Positions 8,470 through 16,066 of a stretch of 64,000 nt of DNA are shown one piece after another. Under the pieces are notes generated by a model that saw only the letters and a list, made by a program, of their open reading frames with translations, was not told the origin of the DNA and ran no database searches. The translations under genes and the position numbers were made by a program. The DNA lies in NCBI GenBank assembly GCA_030424845.1, contig JAUHWC010000002.1, forward strand, positions 62,001 to 126,000, written 5' to 3'. This stretch comes from Alphaproteobacteria bacterium. GTDB lineage: Bacteria; Pseudomonadota; Alphaproteobacteria; Sphingomonadales; Sphingomonadaceae. Numbering within the stretch: the first letter of the stretch is position 1; every line of letters starts with the position of its first letter.

Positions 8470-9894
8470 TCAGGCGTTGGCGCCAACGCCCGACTGGCGC
8501 CAGCTGTCGGCATAGGCCGTGCGGGCGACGTTCGAGTAAGGAACCGGCGAGATGACGGCCTTAATCTCGGTCTGCACGTGCGGCTCGACGGTCGGCTTGG
8601 TGGTGCCGCCGTTCGGCTCGCCCCACACCAGCTTGACTTCCTTGCCCATTTCGACCTCGTCGGGATCGATCATGGCGAGGGTGAGCATCTTGCCTTCGTT
8701 CGAGGAGTAGCCGACCCAGGTCGACACGCCGATGAATTCGCCAGCAGCGTTACGCACTTCGTCAAACGGGTGCATCGCGTAGACGGCGCTCGGGAACTCG
8801 AAGTACTTCGCACGGTCACCTTCGGCGAACAGCGAGGACATGACGCGCATCATGTCTTCGTTGTCGAGAGCCAGCGTGACCTTCTGCTTGTGCTTTTGGC
8901 CAGCCATCTTCTCGAGGGCTTCGCGACCGACGAAGTCATGGTCGAACTTCACGATGTGGCCGTAGCCGATATCCCACGGCGTGAGGTAGTAGCCTTCGAC
9001 GCTGTCGGGAACGTAGGAACCGCCAACCGAGCACATGCCGGCATAGGACTTGCCGGAAGCCCAGGTGCGGAAATCCTTCATCATCTGCGAATCGCCGGTG
9101 TAGAAAGCGGGCAGCGGCGAAGGCAGCCAGCCGGATTCCAGCGTGTTCGAGGAGTAGGCGCGGCCACCGACCAGTTCGAGGCCGAATTCTTCACCGGCAG
9201 CAACCAGTGCGGAATGGACGGCCTGGTAGTCTTCCCAGGGGCCGAACAGTTCGTAACCCGGCTGGCCAGCCATGCCGTGGCGCAGGGCGATCACGTCCTT
9301 GCCGTTGATGTCCACGTGAGCCATGTTGAAGAACTTCAGGTCCGGCGGGGTCTGGCCCATGGCCTTTTCCAGCGTCTTCATGGCGTTCGGGCCCTGCAGC
9401 TGGAAACGGTAGTTCTTGCGAACACCGTCGGTGCGCATGGCAGTACGTTCGTCACGCTCGACGGTCACGTTCCACTTGGAACCATCGGGCTTCGGATACT
9501 GGGCGTGGAATTCGACCCATTCAATGGCGGGTGCACGGCCGACCAACGAGAATTCTTCCTCGTCGAGGTAGAACAGGATCACGTCACCGATGACGTAACC
9601 ATCCGGCGTGACCGGAACGTACTGCTTGGCCTTGTTGACGGCGAAGTTCTTGAAGCTGTTGATGGCGGTGTATTCGAGCAGCGCCATGGCTTCCGGACCG
9701 CGCACATACAGTTCCACCATGTGGTAGGACTGGTTGAACAGCACGCAGGACTTGGCCCAGCCGCGCTGTTCCTTGCGCCAGTTGGAATATTCGGCCGGCA
9801 CGCCCGGATAGACGTTGGGGCCGACCTGCTGGTTGCGCAGGAAGTCGACAACGTCGGCCTGTGCGTCCAGCTTCTGCTGCAGATTGTCACTCAT
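8470..9894 (-). CDS. LigM/DesA-like tetrahydrofolate-dependent aryl O-demethylase (GcvT-fold)
   Basis: This 474-residue protein matches the length and landmark segments I know from the vanillate/3-O-methylgallate O-demethylase LigM of Sphingobium SYK-6: SNWRKEQRGWAKSCVLFNQS, NKAKQYVPVTPDGYVIGD, FFNMAHVDINGKDVIALRHG, SNTLESGWLPSPLPAFYTGD and KFDHDFVGREALE. The family moves a methyl group from a methoxyaromatic to tetrahydrofolate. The metF and folD genes, which would oxidise the resulting methyl-THF, lie just beyond the next gene, as in known lignin-monomer clusters. A GAGAGGAG ribosome site precedes the ATG. The exact substrate is inferred, and other GcvT-fold demethylases (such as for DMSP) remain possible. 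Confidence 0.85.
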   Translation of the reverse strand: MSDNLQQKLDAQADVVDFLRNQQVGPNVYPGVPAEYSNWRKEQRGWAKSCVLFNQSYHMVELYVRGPEAMALLEYTAINSFKNFAVNKAKQYVPVTPDGYVIGDVILFYLDEEEFSLVGRAPAIEWVEFHAQYPKPDGSKWNVTVERDERTAMRTDGVRKNYRFQLQGPNAMKTLEKAMGQTPPDLKFFNMAHVDINGKDVIALRHGMAGQPGYELFGPWEDYQAVHSALVAAGEEFGLELVGGRAYSSNTLESGWLPSPLPAFYTGDSQMMKDFRTWASGKSYAGMCSVGGSYVPDSVEGYYLTPWDIGYGHIVKFDHDFVGREALEKMAGQKHKQKVTLALDNEDMMRVMSSLFAEGDRAKYFEFPSAVYAMHPFDEVRNAAGEFIGVSTWVGYSSNEGKMLTLAMIDPDEVEMGKEVKLVWGEPNGGTTKPTVEPHVQTEIKAVISPVPYSNVARTAYADSWRQSGVGANA

Positions 9895-9924
9895 GAAATG
9901 CTCCTCTCTTGGAGATACTCACTA

Positions 9925-10626
9925 TCAGGATGCCGGCATGTCCAGCCAGCGGCTTATTGCTTCGTTGACCGCATCCGGTGCTTCCAACTGGATCATGTGT
10001 CCAGCCCCGGGAACGATAACGAGTTGCGAATTTGCGATGCGCGACGCGATCTCCTCATGCTGGGCAGGCGGCGCCCAGGTATCCAGTTCGCCGGTCATTA
10101 CCAGCGTCGGGCAGGTGATCTCGCCCAGCAGGCCTTCCACGTCCGGGCGGGTGACCAGCGCGTTGATCTGCGCATCGAACACCTCCTGGCCCATGCTGAA
10201 GCACATGTCCCACATCGGCGGGTAGATCGCGGGATCCTTGCGGTTCTCTTCCGCCACCATCGGTGGCAGCCAGCTGTCCACCAGGGCCTTGAAACCCTGT
10301 TCATGGCCGATGGCCTTCAGCGCCTCGCGCTTGGCAGGCTCATCCTCGCCCACCGGATGGACGCCGGTAGAGACCAGCGCTAGCCGGCTGACCCGTTCGG
10401 GAGCCTGGCGGTAGACTTCCAGCGCCACGCGGCCGCCCATCGAATGGCCGAAGACCTCCAGCTTGTCAGCGCCCAGCCTGTCAGCATCGGCGAGCGCGAT
10501 TCGCGCCATTTCCTCAAGCGAATCGGCCATCCCGTAGGAATCGACTGCATGGCTGCCCGCAAAGGCGGCTGTCTGCGGAGCATACATGCTCGCATCGCAA
10601 ATCAGGCCGGGCAGGAAAAGCAGCAT
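9925..10626 (-). CDS. Alpha/beta-fold hydrolase
   Basis: The 233-residue protein has a compact alpha/beta-hydrolase layout: oxyanion region FLPGLICDASMY near the N-terminus, nucleophile elbow GHSMGG, a late Asp in MTGELDTWAPP and the catalytic His in PGAGHMIQLEAP. The Ser-Asp-His triad is complete, so it should be an active esterase or C-C hydrolase. It lies 30 bp upstream of the LigM-like gene on the same strand and is probably co-transcribed, suggesting a role in releasing methoxyaromatic acids from esters. That substrate link is inference. Confidence 0.88.
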   Translation of the reverse strand: MLLFLPGLICDASMYAPQTAAFAGSHAVDSYGMADSLEEMARIALADADRLGADKLEVFGHSMGGRVALEVYRQAPERVSRLALVSTGVHPVGEDEPAKREALKAIGHEQGFKALVDSWLPPMVAEENRKDPAIYPPMWDMCFSMGQEVFDAQINALVTRPDVEGLLGEITCPTLVMTGELDTWAPPAQHEEIASRIANSQLVIVPGAGHMIQLEAPDAVNEAISRWLDMPAS

Positions 10627-10721
10627 GGAACAGTCATTCTCTCACGGGTTGTTCGCTCTTATGAAAATTTCATCTATACGAATAATAGCACTTGCGCTAG
10701 GGGCTTTGTGAACCCGTCAAG

Positions 10722-10737
10722 GGGCGCTAAAGCGCCC
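10722..10737 (+). promoter_or_regulatory. Inverted repeat in the metF leader
   Basis: GGGCGCT and AGCGCCC form a perfect 7-bp stem with a two-base centre (or 6 bp with a 4-base loop) 32 bp before the metF start. A second possible stem (GGGG pairing with CCC) lies just upstream at about 10700-10715. There is no U-tract, so it is not a simple terminator. It may be part of a structured leader or an operator. I could not match it confidently to a known riboswitch. Confidence 0.4.
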
Positions 10738-10769
10738 GCCGAGCGAGAGAGCCGAGAGGAGAAGATTCG

Positions 10770-11642
10770 ATGAGCTACGCCGCGATCCACCCCAATTGGG
10801 AAAAGAATCCGGACAACATGGTGGACGGCTATTCGCTGGAAATGACGGCGAAGGAAATCGAGGGGCTTAAGGAAGCGGCATCGCTGATCCGCCCCGACAC
10901 CCAGATTGCGGTGACTTTCCTTCCCGGCGAGGAGATGGAACAGCGCGTGGAAGCCGCCGTGCTGGTTCGCGAACTGGGCTTCGAGCCGATCGTCCACCTG
11001 TCCGCCCGCCGCATCGAAAGCGAAGAGCAGCTGGACTGGTACCTTGGCGAAATCACCAACAAGGCCGGTGTGAAGCGCGTCTTCATCATCGCCGGTGACC
11101 CGCCGGAGCCCGAAGGCCCCTATTCCGACTCGCTGCAGATCGTCGAGACCGGCCTCCTCGAAAAGCACGGTATCGAAATCGTCGGCGTCGGCGGCCATCC
11201 GGAAGGCCACCCCAATGTCTCCAAGGATGACCTGTGGGTGTGGATGCAGAAGAAGATCGACGCTGTGCGCGCCCACGGCATGACCCCGCTGGTGGTGACC
11301 CAGTTCGCTTTCGATGACGATGCCATCGTGGAATGGCTGGCCGAAATGCGTGACCGCAACATCGATGTGCCCGTGCGCCTTGGCGTACCCGGCCCGGCCG
11401 GCATCAAGCGCCTGCTCGGCTTTGCCAAGCGTTGCGGCGTCGGCGCATCGGCGAGCGTGATGAAGAAGTACGGCGTGAGCCTGACCAACCTCATCGGCAG
11501 CGCCGGTCCGGACAAGCTGGTGGACAGCCTCGAAAAGAAGCTGACCGAACGCCACGGCCGGGTCCGCCTGCACTTCTATCCCTTCGGCGCGCTGACGGCG
11601 TCCGCCGAATGGATCAACAAGTACCACGCCAAGCATAGCTGA
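10770..11642 (+). CDS. metF: Methylenetetrahydrofolate reductase
   Basis: The 290-residue protein fits the MetF TIM-barrel flavoprotein: EGYSLEMTAKEIEGLKEA-like N-terminus, VTFLPGEEMEQRV, FEPIVHLSARRIESEEQL, VKRVFIIAGDPPEPEGPYSD and GVGGHPEGHP, with MTPLVVTQFAFDD late. It interconverts 5,10-methylene-THF and 5-methyl-THF in the cytoplasm. Next to a LigM-like demethylase it would be expected to run in the oxidative direction, recovering methyl groups released from aromatics. An AGAGGAGAAG ribosome site precedes the ATG. folD follows about 100 bp downstream. Confidence 0.93.
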   Translation: MSYAAIHPNWEKNPDNMVDGYSLEMTAKEIEGLKEAASLIRPDTQIAVTFLPGEEMEQRVEAAVLVRELGFEPIVHLSARRIESEEQLDWYLGEITNKAGVKRVFIIAGDPPEPEGPYSDSLQIVETGLLEKHGIEIVGVGGHPEGHPNVSKDDLWVWMQKKIDAVRAHGMTPLVVTQFAFDDDAIVEWLAEMRDRNIDVPVRLGVPGPAGIKRLLGFAKRCGVGASASVMKKYGVSLTNLIGSAGPDKLVDSLEKKLTERHGRVRLHFYPFGALTASAEWINKYHAKHS

Positions 11643-11649
11643 GCTTGAC

Positions 11650-11670
11650 GGCGGCCCCTTGGGGGCCGCC
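11650..11670 (+). terminator. Strong GC hairpin after metF
   Basis: GGCGGCCCC and GGGGCCGCC form a perfect 9-bp stem with a 3-base loop 7 bp after the metF stop. No uridine tract follows, so it may pause polymerase or protect the metF mRNA end and need not fully terminate. folD begins 76 bp later. Confidence 0.5.
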
Positions 11671-11745
11671 GCACTCGCTTGAGGCAATAACGGCAAACGC
11701 GCGGCGGCAGCTTTCCGGCTTTCGCCGCCGCATCAGGGAAACGAC

Positions 11746-12678
11746 ATGGCCGAGAAGATCGATGGCCGCTCAATCGCGGCTCAGCTGGACGAAAAGACCA
11801 AGGCGCAGGTGGACGAGATGGTCGCCGCCGGGATGCACCGCCCCGGACTGACCGTGATCCTGGTCGGCGATGATGGCGCAAGCCAGGTCTATGTCCGCCG
11901 CAAGATCAAGGCCTGCGAGAAGGTCGGCATCACCAGCACCGAGCATCGCCTTCCGGCCGATACCAGCCAGGAAGACCTGCTGACCCTGATCGACCAGCTC
12001 AACAACGACCCGCAGGTTCACGGCATCCTGTGCCAGGTTCCCCTGCCCGAACATATCGACACGCGCCTGGTGCTGCGGTCGATCGCCCCGGAAAAGGACG
12101 TGGACGGTTTCCATCCCGTCAATGTCGGTCGCCTCAGCACCGGCACCGGCGGCATCGTCCCTTGCACGCCGCTTGGCGTGATGATCCTGTTGCAGAGCGT
12201 GGTTGACGATTTCGTGGGCAAGGATGCGGTGGTGATCGGCAAGTCCAACATCGTCGGCAAGCCAGTCGCGAACCTGCTGCTCGATGCAGAATGCACCGTT
12301 TCGGTGACCCATATCTACACCAAGAACCTGCCGGAAATCGCCCGCAAGGCCGATATCATCGTCGCCGCTGCCGGCGCGCCGGAACTGGTCAAGGGTGACT
12401 GGGTGAAGCCTGGCGCCGTGATCATTGATGTCGGCATCACCCGCATCATGGGCGAGGATGGCAAGGAGAAGCTGGTGGGCGATGTCGCCTTTGACGAATG
12501 CCAGCACGCCAAGGCCATCACCCCGGTCCCCGGCGGTGTGGGCCCGATGACGATTGCCTGCCTGCTGGCCAATACGGTACAAGCGGCCAAAGCGCTCCAG
12601 AGTGAGGCTTCCAAGGCAGACCATTATGCCGACGCTCCGTCGCGTTCCATGTTTACCGAGGCAGCACCAGGCAACTGA
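11746..12678 (+). CDS. folD: Bifunctional methylene-THF dehydrogenase/methenyl-THF cyclohydrolase
   Basis: The 310-residue protein carries the FolD signatures: PGLTVILVGDDGASQVYVRR with a catalytic Lys in the following Y-x-x-x-K context, ILCQVPLPEHID, PEKDVDGFHPVNVG, the NADP loop VVIGKSNIVGKPVANLLL and the terminal PVPGGVGPMTIACLL. It oxidises methylene-THF to methenyl-THF and hydrolyses it to formyl-THF. With metF upstream it completes a path from methyl-THF to formyl-THF. The C-terminal extension after residue 290 (KALQSEASKADHYADAPSRS) is longer than usual and of no evident function. Confidence 0.95.
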   Translation: MAEKIDGRSIAAQLDEKTKAQVDEMVAAGMHRPGLTVILVGDDGASQVYVRRKIKACEKVGITSTEHRLPADTSQEDLLTLIDQLNNDPQVHGILCQVPLPEHIDTRLVLRSIAPEKDVDGFHPVNVGRLSTGTGGIVPCTPLGVMILLQSVVDDFVGKDAVVIGKSNIVGKPVANLLLDAECTVSVTHIYTKNLPEIARKADIIVAAAGAPELVKGDWVKPGAVIIDVGITRIMGEDGKEKLVGDVAFDECQHAKAITPVPGGVGPMTIACLLANTVQAAKALQSEASKADHYADAPSRSMFTEAAPGN

Positions 12679-12693
12679 CAAGCTGAGAGGAAT

Positions 12694-14178
12694 ATGACCA
12701 GCCCCGACACAGATGTAGTGATAGTGGGGGCCGGTATTGCCGGCATCTCGATGGCGGCACATCTGCAGGACCAGTGCCCTGACCGCACATTCTTTGTGCT
12801 TGAAAAGCGCAACCGCCTTGGCGGTACTTGGGACCTGTTCCGCTACCCCGGCGTGCGCTCCGACAGCGACATGCAAACGCTGGGTTTTTCCTTCGAGCCG
12901 TGGGATAGCGATGATGCCATCGCCCCCGGTGGCGACATCCTTGACTATCTGGGCAATGTGGTGGCGAAACGCGGTCTCGATAGCCGCATCCGCTACAACA
13001 CCGCAGTATCGGCAGCCGACTGGCACGGCGATGAAGGCCTGTGGCACGTCACCATCGACACGCCGAAGGGTTGGGAAACCCTGCGTGCGCGCTGGCTCTA
13101 TATGGCCACCGGCTATTACGATTACGAACAGCCCTATGACGCGAAAATTGCGGGGCTGGAGGATTTCGAGGGACAGGTGGCCCACCCGCAGTTCTGGCCC
13201 GAGGACCTCGACTATTCCGGCAAGCATGTTGTCGTGATCGGGTCCGGCGCGACGGCAGTCACCATCGTACCTGCCATGGCCGATGCGGCAGGCCACGTCA
13301 CCATGCTCCAGCGCACGCCAACATGGATGGCGAGCAAGCCATCACGTGACAAGGTTTCCAATTTCCTGCGCCGCGTGCTGCCGCGCAAACCCGCTTACTG
13401 GCTATCGCGCAAGGTCAACACGCTGATCTTTGCAGCTATGTACAAGGCCGCGCGCAAGAACCCGGAAGCCGCAGCCAACAAGCTCACCAGCATGACCCGC
13501 AAGGAGTTAGGCGAGCACTACAAAGCCAAAGATTTTACCCCGCCCTACAATCCGTGGGAACAGCGGCTGTGCCTTGTACCGGACAGCGACTTCTTCAAAG
13601 CAATCAAGCAAGGCAAGGCGAGCATCCGCACCGCGCATGTCGACAAGGTGGAGGCCAAGGGCATCCGCCTGGATGATGGCAGCTTGCTGGAGGCCGACAT
13701 CATCGTCACCGCCACCGGCCTGCAGCTAAGCCTTGGCGGCAAGATCGACGTGACGCTGGAAGGCAAGCCCGTCACCTGGGGGCAGGAATTCTTCTATCGC
13801 GGCTGCATGATCTCGAACGTGCCCAACCTCACTTTCGTGTTCGGCTATCTCAACAACAGCTTCACCCTGCGCGCGGACAACACTAGCGCCTATACCTGCC
13901 GGGTACTCAACCACCTGAAGACCGTGGGCAGGCCCGTTGCCGTGCCGCGCCCGCCCGCCGATGGTTTGGTGGAAGGGCCGCTGTTCCCCTTCTCCTCCGG
14001 CTACCTGATGCGCGAAATCCACCAGGTGCCCAAGAGCACAGACAGCCTGCCGTGGCGCCTGAATCACGATTACCTCGCCGATTGCCGTGACTTCAGGAGG
14101 AACCCCGTGGCAGACGGCAACCTCAGCTTTGAAGACACTGCACAAAGTCCGGTAGAGCAAAAAGCGGATTTGGCTTAA
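12694..14178 (+). CDS. Flavin-containing monooxygenase, Baeyer-Villiger type
   Basis: This 494-residue flavoprotein has an N-terminal FAD Rossmann motif (VVIVGAGIAGISMAAH, residues 8-23), the Baeyer-Villiger fingerprint FxGxxxHxxxW at residues 158-168 (FEGQVAHPQFW), and a second NADPH-binding motif (VVVIGSGATAVTIVPAMA). A late ATG motif (VTATGLQ) completes the family pattern. Such enzymes insert oxygen next to ketones or oxidise N and S atoms. The substrate is unknown. It follows folD by 15 bp with a GAGAGGA ribosome site, so it may share the transcript. Confidence 0.92.
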   Translation: MTSPDTDVVIVGAGIAGISMAAHLQDQCPDRTFFVLEKRNRLGGTWDLFRYPGVRSDSDMQTLGFSFEPWDSDDAIAPGGDILDYLGNVVAKRGLDSRIRYNTAVSAADWHGDEGLWHVTIDTPKGWETLRARWLYMATGYYDYEQPYDAKIAGLEDFEGQVAHPQFWPEDLDYSGKHVVVIGSGATAVTIVPAMADAAGHVTMLQRTPTWMASKPSRDKVSNFLRRVLPRKPAYWLSRKVNTLIFAAMYKAARKNPEAAANKLTSMTRKELGEHYKAKDFTPPYNPWEQRLCLVPDSDFFKAIKQGKASIRTAHVDKVEAKGIRLDDGSLLEADIIVTATGLQLSLGGKIDVTLEGKPVTWGQEFFYRGCMISNVPNLTFVFGYLNNSFTLRADNTSAYTCRVLNHLKTVGRPVAVPRPPADGLVEGPLFPFSSGYLMREIHQVPKSTDSLPWRLNHDYLADCRDFRRNPVADGNLSFEDTAQSPVEQKADLA

Positions 14179-14188
14179 GCCCATTATC

Positions 14189-14956
14189 ATGATGACAAGC
14201 CAAAACCGTATCTGGACTGCCGCACTGGTGGTAATCGGGGACGAGATCCTCTCCGGCCGCACCCATGACAAGAACATAGCCCAGATCGCCAGCTGGCTCC
14301 AGGTGCAGGGCATCCGCCTTTCCGAAGTGCGCGTCGTGGCTGACGACATGGATGCCATTGCCGCGGCAGTGAACGCATTGCGCGTCCAGCATGATTACCT
14401 GTTCACAACCGGCGGCATCGGCCCCACGCATGACGATATCACCGTGGATTCGGTGGCCCGGGCACTGGGTGTCGAGGTGGTCATCCACCCCGAGGCGCGG
14501 GCGATGCTGGCGGAATACTACAAGGACAAGCAAGGCGGCCTGAACGAAGCGCGCCTGCGCATGGCCCGCGTGCCGGAAGGGTCAGACCTCATCCCCAACC
14601 GCATGTCCGGAGCGCCGGGTATCAGGCACGGCAACATCTTCCTGATGGCGGGTGTCCCGTCGATCACCGCGCAGATGCTGGACGGGTTGACCGGCACGCT
14701 GGAAGGCGGCGCGCCACTGCTGGCGGAAACCGTCGGCGGATGGATCAAGGAAAGCGAAGTGGCAGACCTGCTGCGCGAAGTGGAACAGGCCCATCCCGAA
14801 TGCCAGATCGGCAGCTATCCCTTCTTCCGCGAAGGCAAGACGGGCGCCAATTTCGTGATCCGGTCCACCAACCGCGATGCGCTGGACAGCTGTGTCGACA
14901 CGCTGTGCGAAGGCCTTGGCGAACTGGGCCTCGATTTCACGCCGGGCGGGATCTAG
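14189..14956 (+). CDS. CinA-like molybdopterin-binding (MoCF) domain protein
   Basis: The 255-residue protein is the N-terminal CinA/MoCF-biosynthesis domain alone: AALVVIGDEILSGRTHDKN, YLFTTGGIGPTHDDITVDSV and NIFLMAGVPSITAQML are the hallmark segments. It lacks the C-terminal CinA amidohydrolase half (PncC), as is common for short alphaproteobacterial versions. The biochemical role of this stand-alone domain is not settled. Two ATGs one codon apart (14189 and 14192) are both possible starts. It follows the monooxygenase by 10 bp. Confidence 0.9.
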   Translation: MMTSQNRIWTAALVVIGDEILSGRTHDKNIAQIASWLQVQGIRLSEVRVVADDMDAIAAAVNALRVQHDYLFTTGGIGPTHDDITVDSVARALGVEVVIHPEARAMLAEYYKDKQGGLNEARLRMARVPEGSDLIPNRMSGAPGIRHGNIFLMAGVPSITAQMLDGLTGTLEGGAPLLAETVGGWIKESEVADLLREVEQAHPECQIGSYPFFREGKTGANFVIRSTNRDALDSCVDTLCEGLGELGLDFTPGGI

Positions 14957-14971
14957 CCGCCAACCGGGACA

Positions 14972-15301
14972 TCAGCCTTCGCCGGCCGTCTTGTCCTCGC
15001 GCGGGGGTGCGACCAGCTTCTGGCCCTGCTGGCGGATCGCGCCTTCGACCATCGGCTTGATGAAGCCCAGCGCGGCGGGCAATTCCACTACGAAAACCAC
15101 TTCGTCATCGGCAATGTCGATATGGCCGTTGAGGTCCTGCCCCATGGCCTTGATTGCCATGGTCATGCGGTCCTCGCTCGGCCAGTCGGTGGTCACCTCG
15201 GCCATGCCGCCGGGCACGGCATCGGCGATGGAATGGCTGTTGCTCTTCAACCGGCGGCGGACTTCCTCGCGGCCCAGTTCATGCGGAATGGCGACCTGTA
15301 T
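14972..15301 (-). CDS. Polyhydroxyalkanoic acid system family protein (PHA_gran_rgn), probable non-standard ATA start
   Basis: The conserved core LKSNSHSIADAVPGGMAEVT and the FIKPMVEGAIRQQGQKLVAP end fit the small PHA-system (PHA_gran_rgn) family. The first standard start codon in frame is TTG at 15250, but the expected N-terminus (QVAIPHELGREEVRRR) is encoded upstream without any ATG, GTG or TTG. ATA at 15301 sits 7 nt after a GAGAGGAAAG ribosome site and just downstream of the TGA of the preceding gene. The product would be 109 residues. The role in polyester granules is inferred from the family name only. A G-to-A mutation or sequencing error at the start is possible. Confidence 0.7.
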   Translation of the reverse strand: MQVAIPHELGREEVRRRLKSNSHSIADAVPGGMAEVTTDWPSEDRMTMAIKAMGQDLNGHIDIADDEVVFVVELPAALGFIKPMVEGAIRQQGQKLVAPPREDKTAGEG

Positions 15302-15313
15302 ATTGCTTTCCTC

Positions 15314-16066
15314 TCAGCTCTTGTCGGGCGGCGGGAGCCCTTCGGCATCGCCATACCTGTAATCCAGATAGCGCGTGCGGATGGCGAGGTCGTCAAGCGA
15401 TCCCTCGGCCAGCTGGCGCGTGACATGGTCGATCTCCCTGCTGATCTTGCCGAGGCTTTCGACCAGCTGCTTGTCCGGCGTGGAACCGGCGCGTTCCTCG
15501 CGCCGCAGGTGCTGCGGGATCTTGCGATAGCTGTCGATCATCTCGGGCAGCACTTCGCCCACCAGCTTGCGCGTTTCGGCGGCCGCGGGATGCGCCGTAT
15601 CGACATGTTCCAGCTGCGCGCCCAGCCCGTCGAGCTGTACGCCGATGTCCTCCACCAGCCGCACTGCGGGCGGCGGCAAGGCCGGGCGCTGGCTTTCCAG
15701 CCACAGCTCGGTGCGGGCGACAAGCTGGCGCGCATCCTGCGTGCGGCTCAGCGTGGCGCGATCCGGCACCTTGATCTTGCGGGTCCCGAAAAAGCCGATG
15801 GCAGCCATCAGCGCGAAGAAGGTGACCATCACGCCGACGAAGCCGATGCCATCGATGATCACACCCGCCGCCGATGCGGCGACAAGGATGCCGACCACGG
15901 CAAGCGCGATATTGTGCAGCTTCTTCGCCAGGTGCTTGCGCCTCAGCTTGCGCGAACCCTCGGCCACGCCTTCCATGCGGTGACGGCCGCCATTCTGGTT
16001 GTCGCGCAGCAGCGACCGCCCTTCCTGGATCAGCCGCTCGCTTTGCGTGGTGAGGTCATTGGCCAT
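15314..16066 (-). CDS. Membrane protein of the TelA neighbourhood (unknown function)
   Basis: The 250-residue protein has two adjacent membrane segments (NIALAVVGILVAASAAGVII and FVGVMVTFFALMAAIGFFG, about residues 51-94) followed by a long, charged, helix-rich cytoplasmic domain. Its start overlaps the stop of the TelA-family gene by one base (TGATG), so the two are translationally coupled. This pairing with a TelA-like protein is common in proteobacteria and suggests a membrane partner for it. I do not recognise a catalytic motif. Confidence 0.75.
   Translation of the reverse strand: MANDLTTQSERLIQEGRSLLRDNQNGGRHRMEGVAEGSRKLRRKHLAKKLHNIALAVVGILVAASAAGVIIDGIGFVGVMVTFFALMAAIGFFGTRKIKVPDRATLSRTQDARQLVARTELWLESQRPALPPPAVRLVEDIGVQLDGLGAQLEHVDTAHPAAAETRKLVGEVLPEMIDSYRKIPQHLRREERAGSTPDKQLVESLGKISREIDHVTRQLAEGSLDDLAIRTRYLDYRYGDAEGLPPPDKS

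Noticed and set aside
8371-10383. 670-codon plus-strand open frame
   Set aside because: It is antisense to the LigM-like gene and the hydrolase gene. No recognisable protein.
10690-10745. Calling the metF leader a SAM-II riboswitch
   Set aside because: Only short pieces match and the pairing could not be drawn consistently, so it is recorded as a structured leader at low confidence.
11770-13296. 508-codon minus-strand open frame
   Set aside because: It is antisense to folD and the monooxygenase, both confidently identified.
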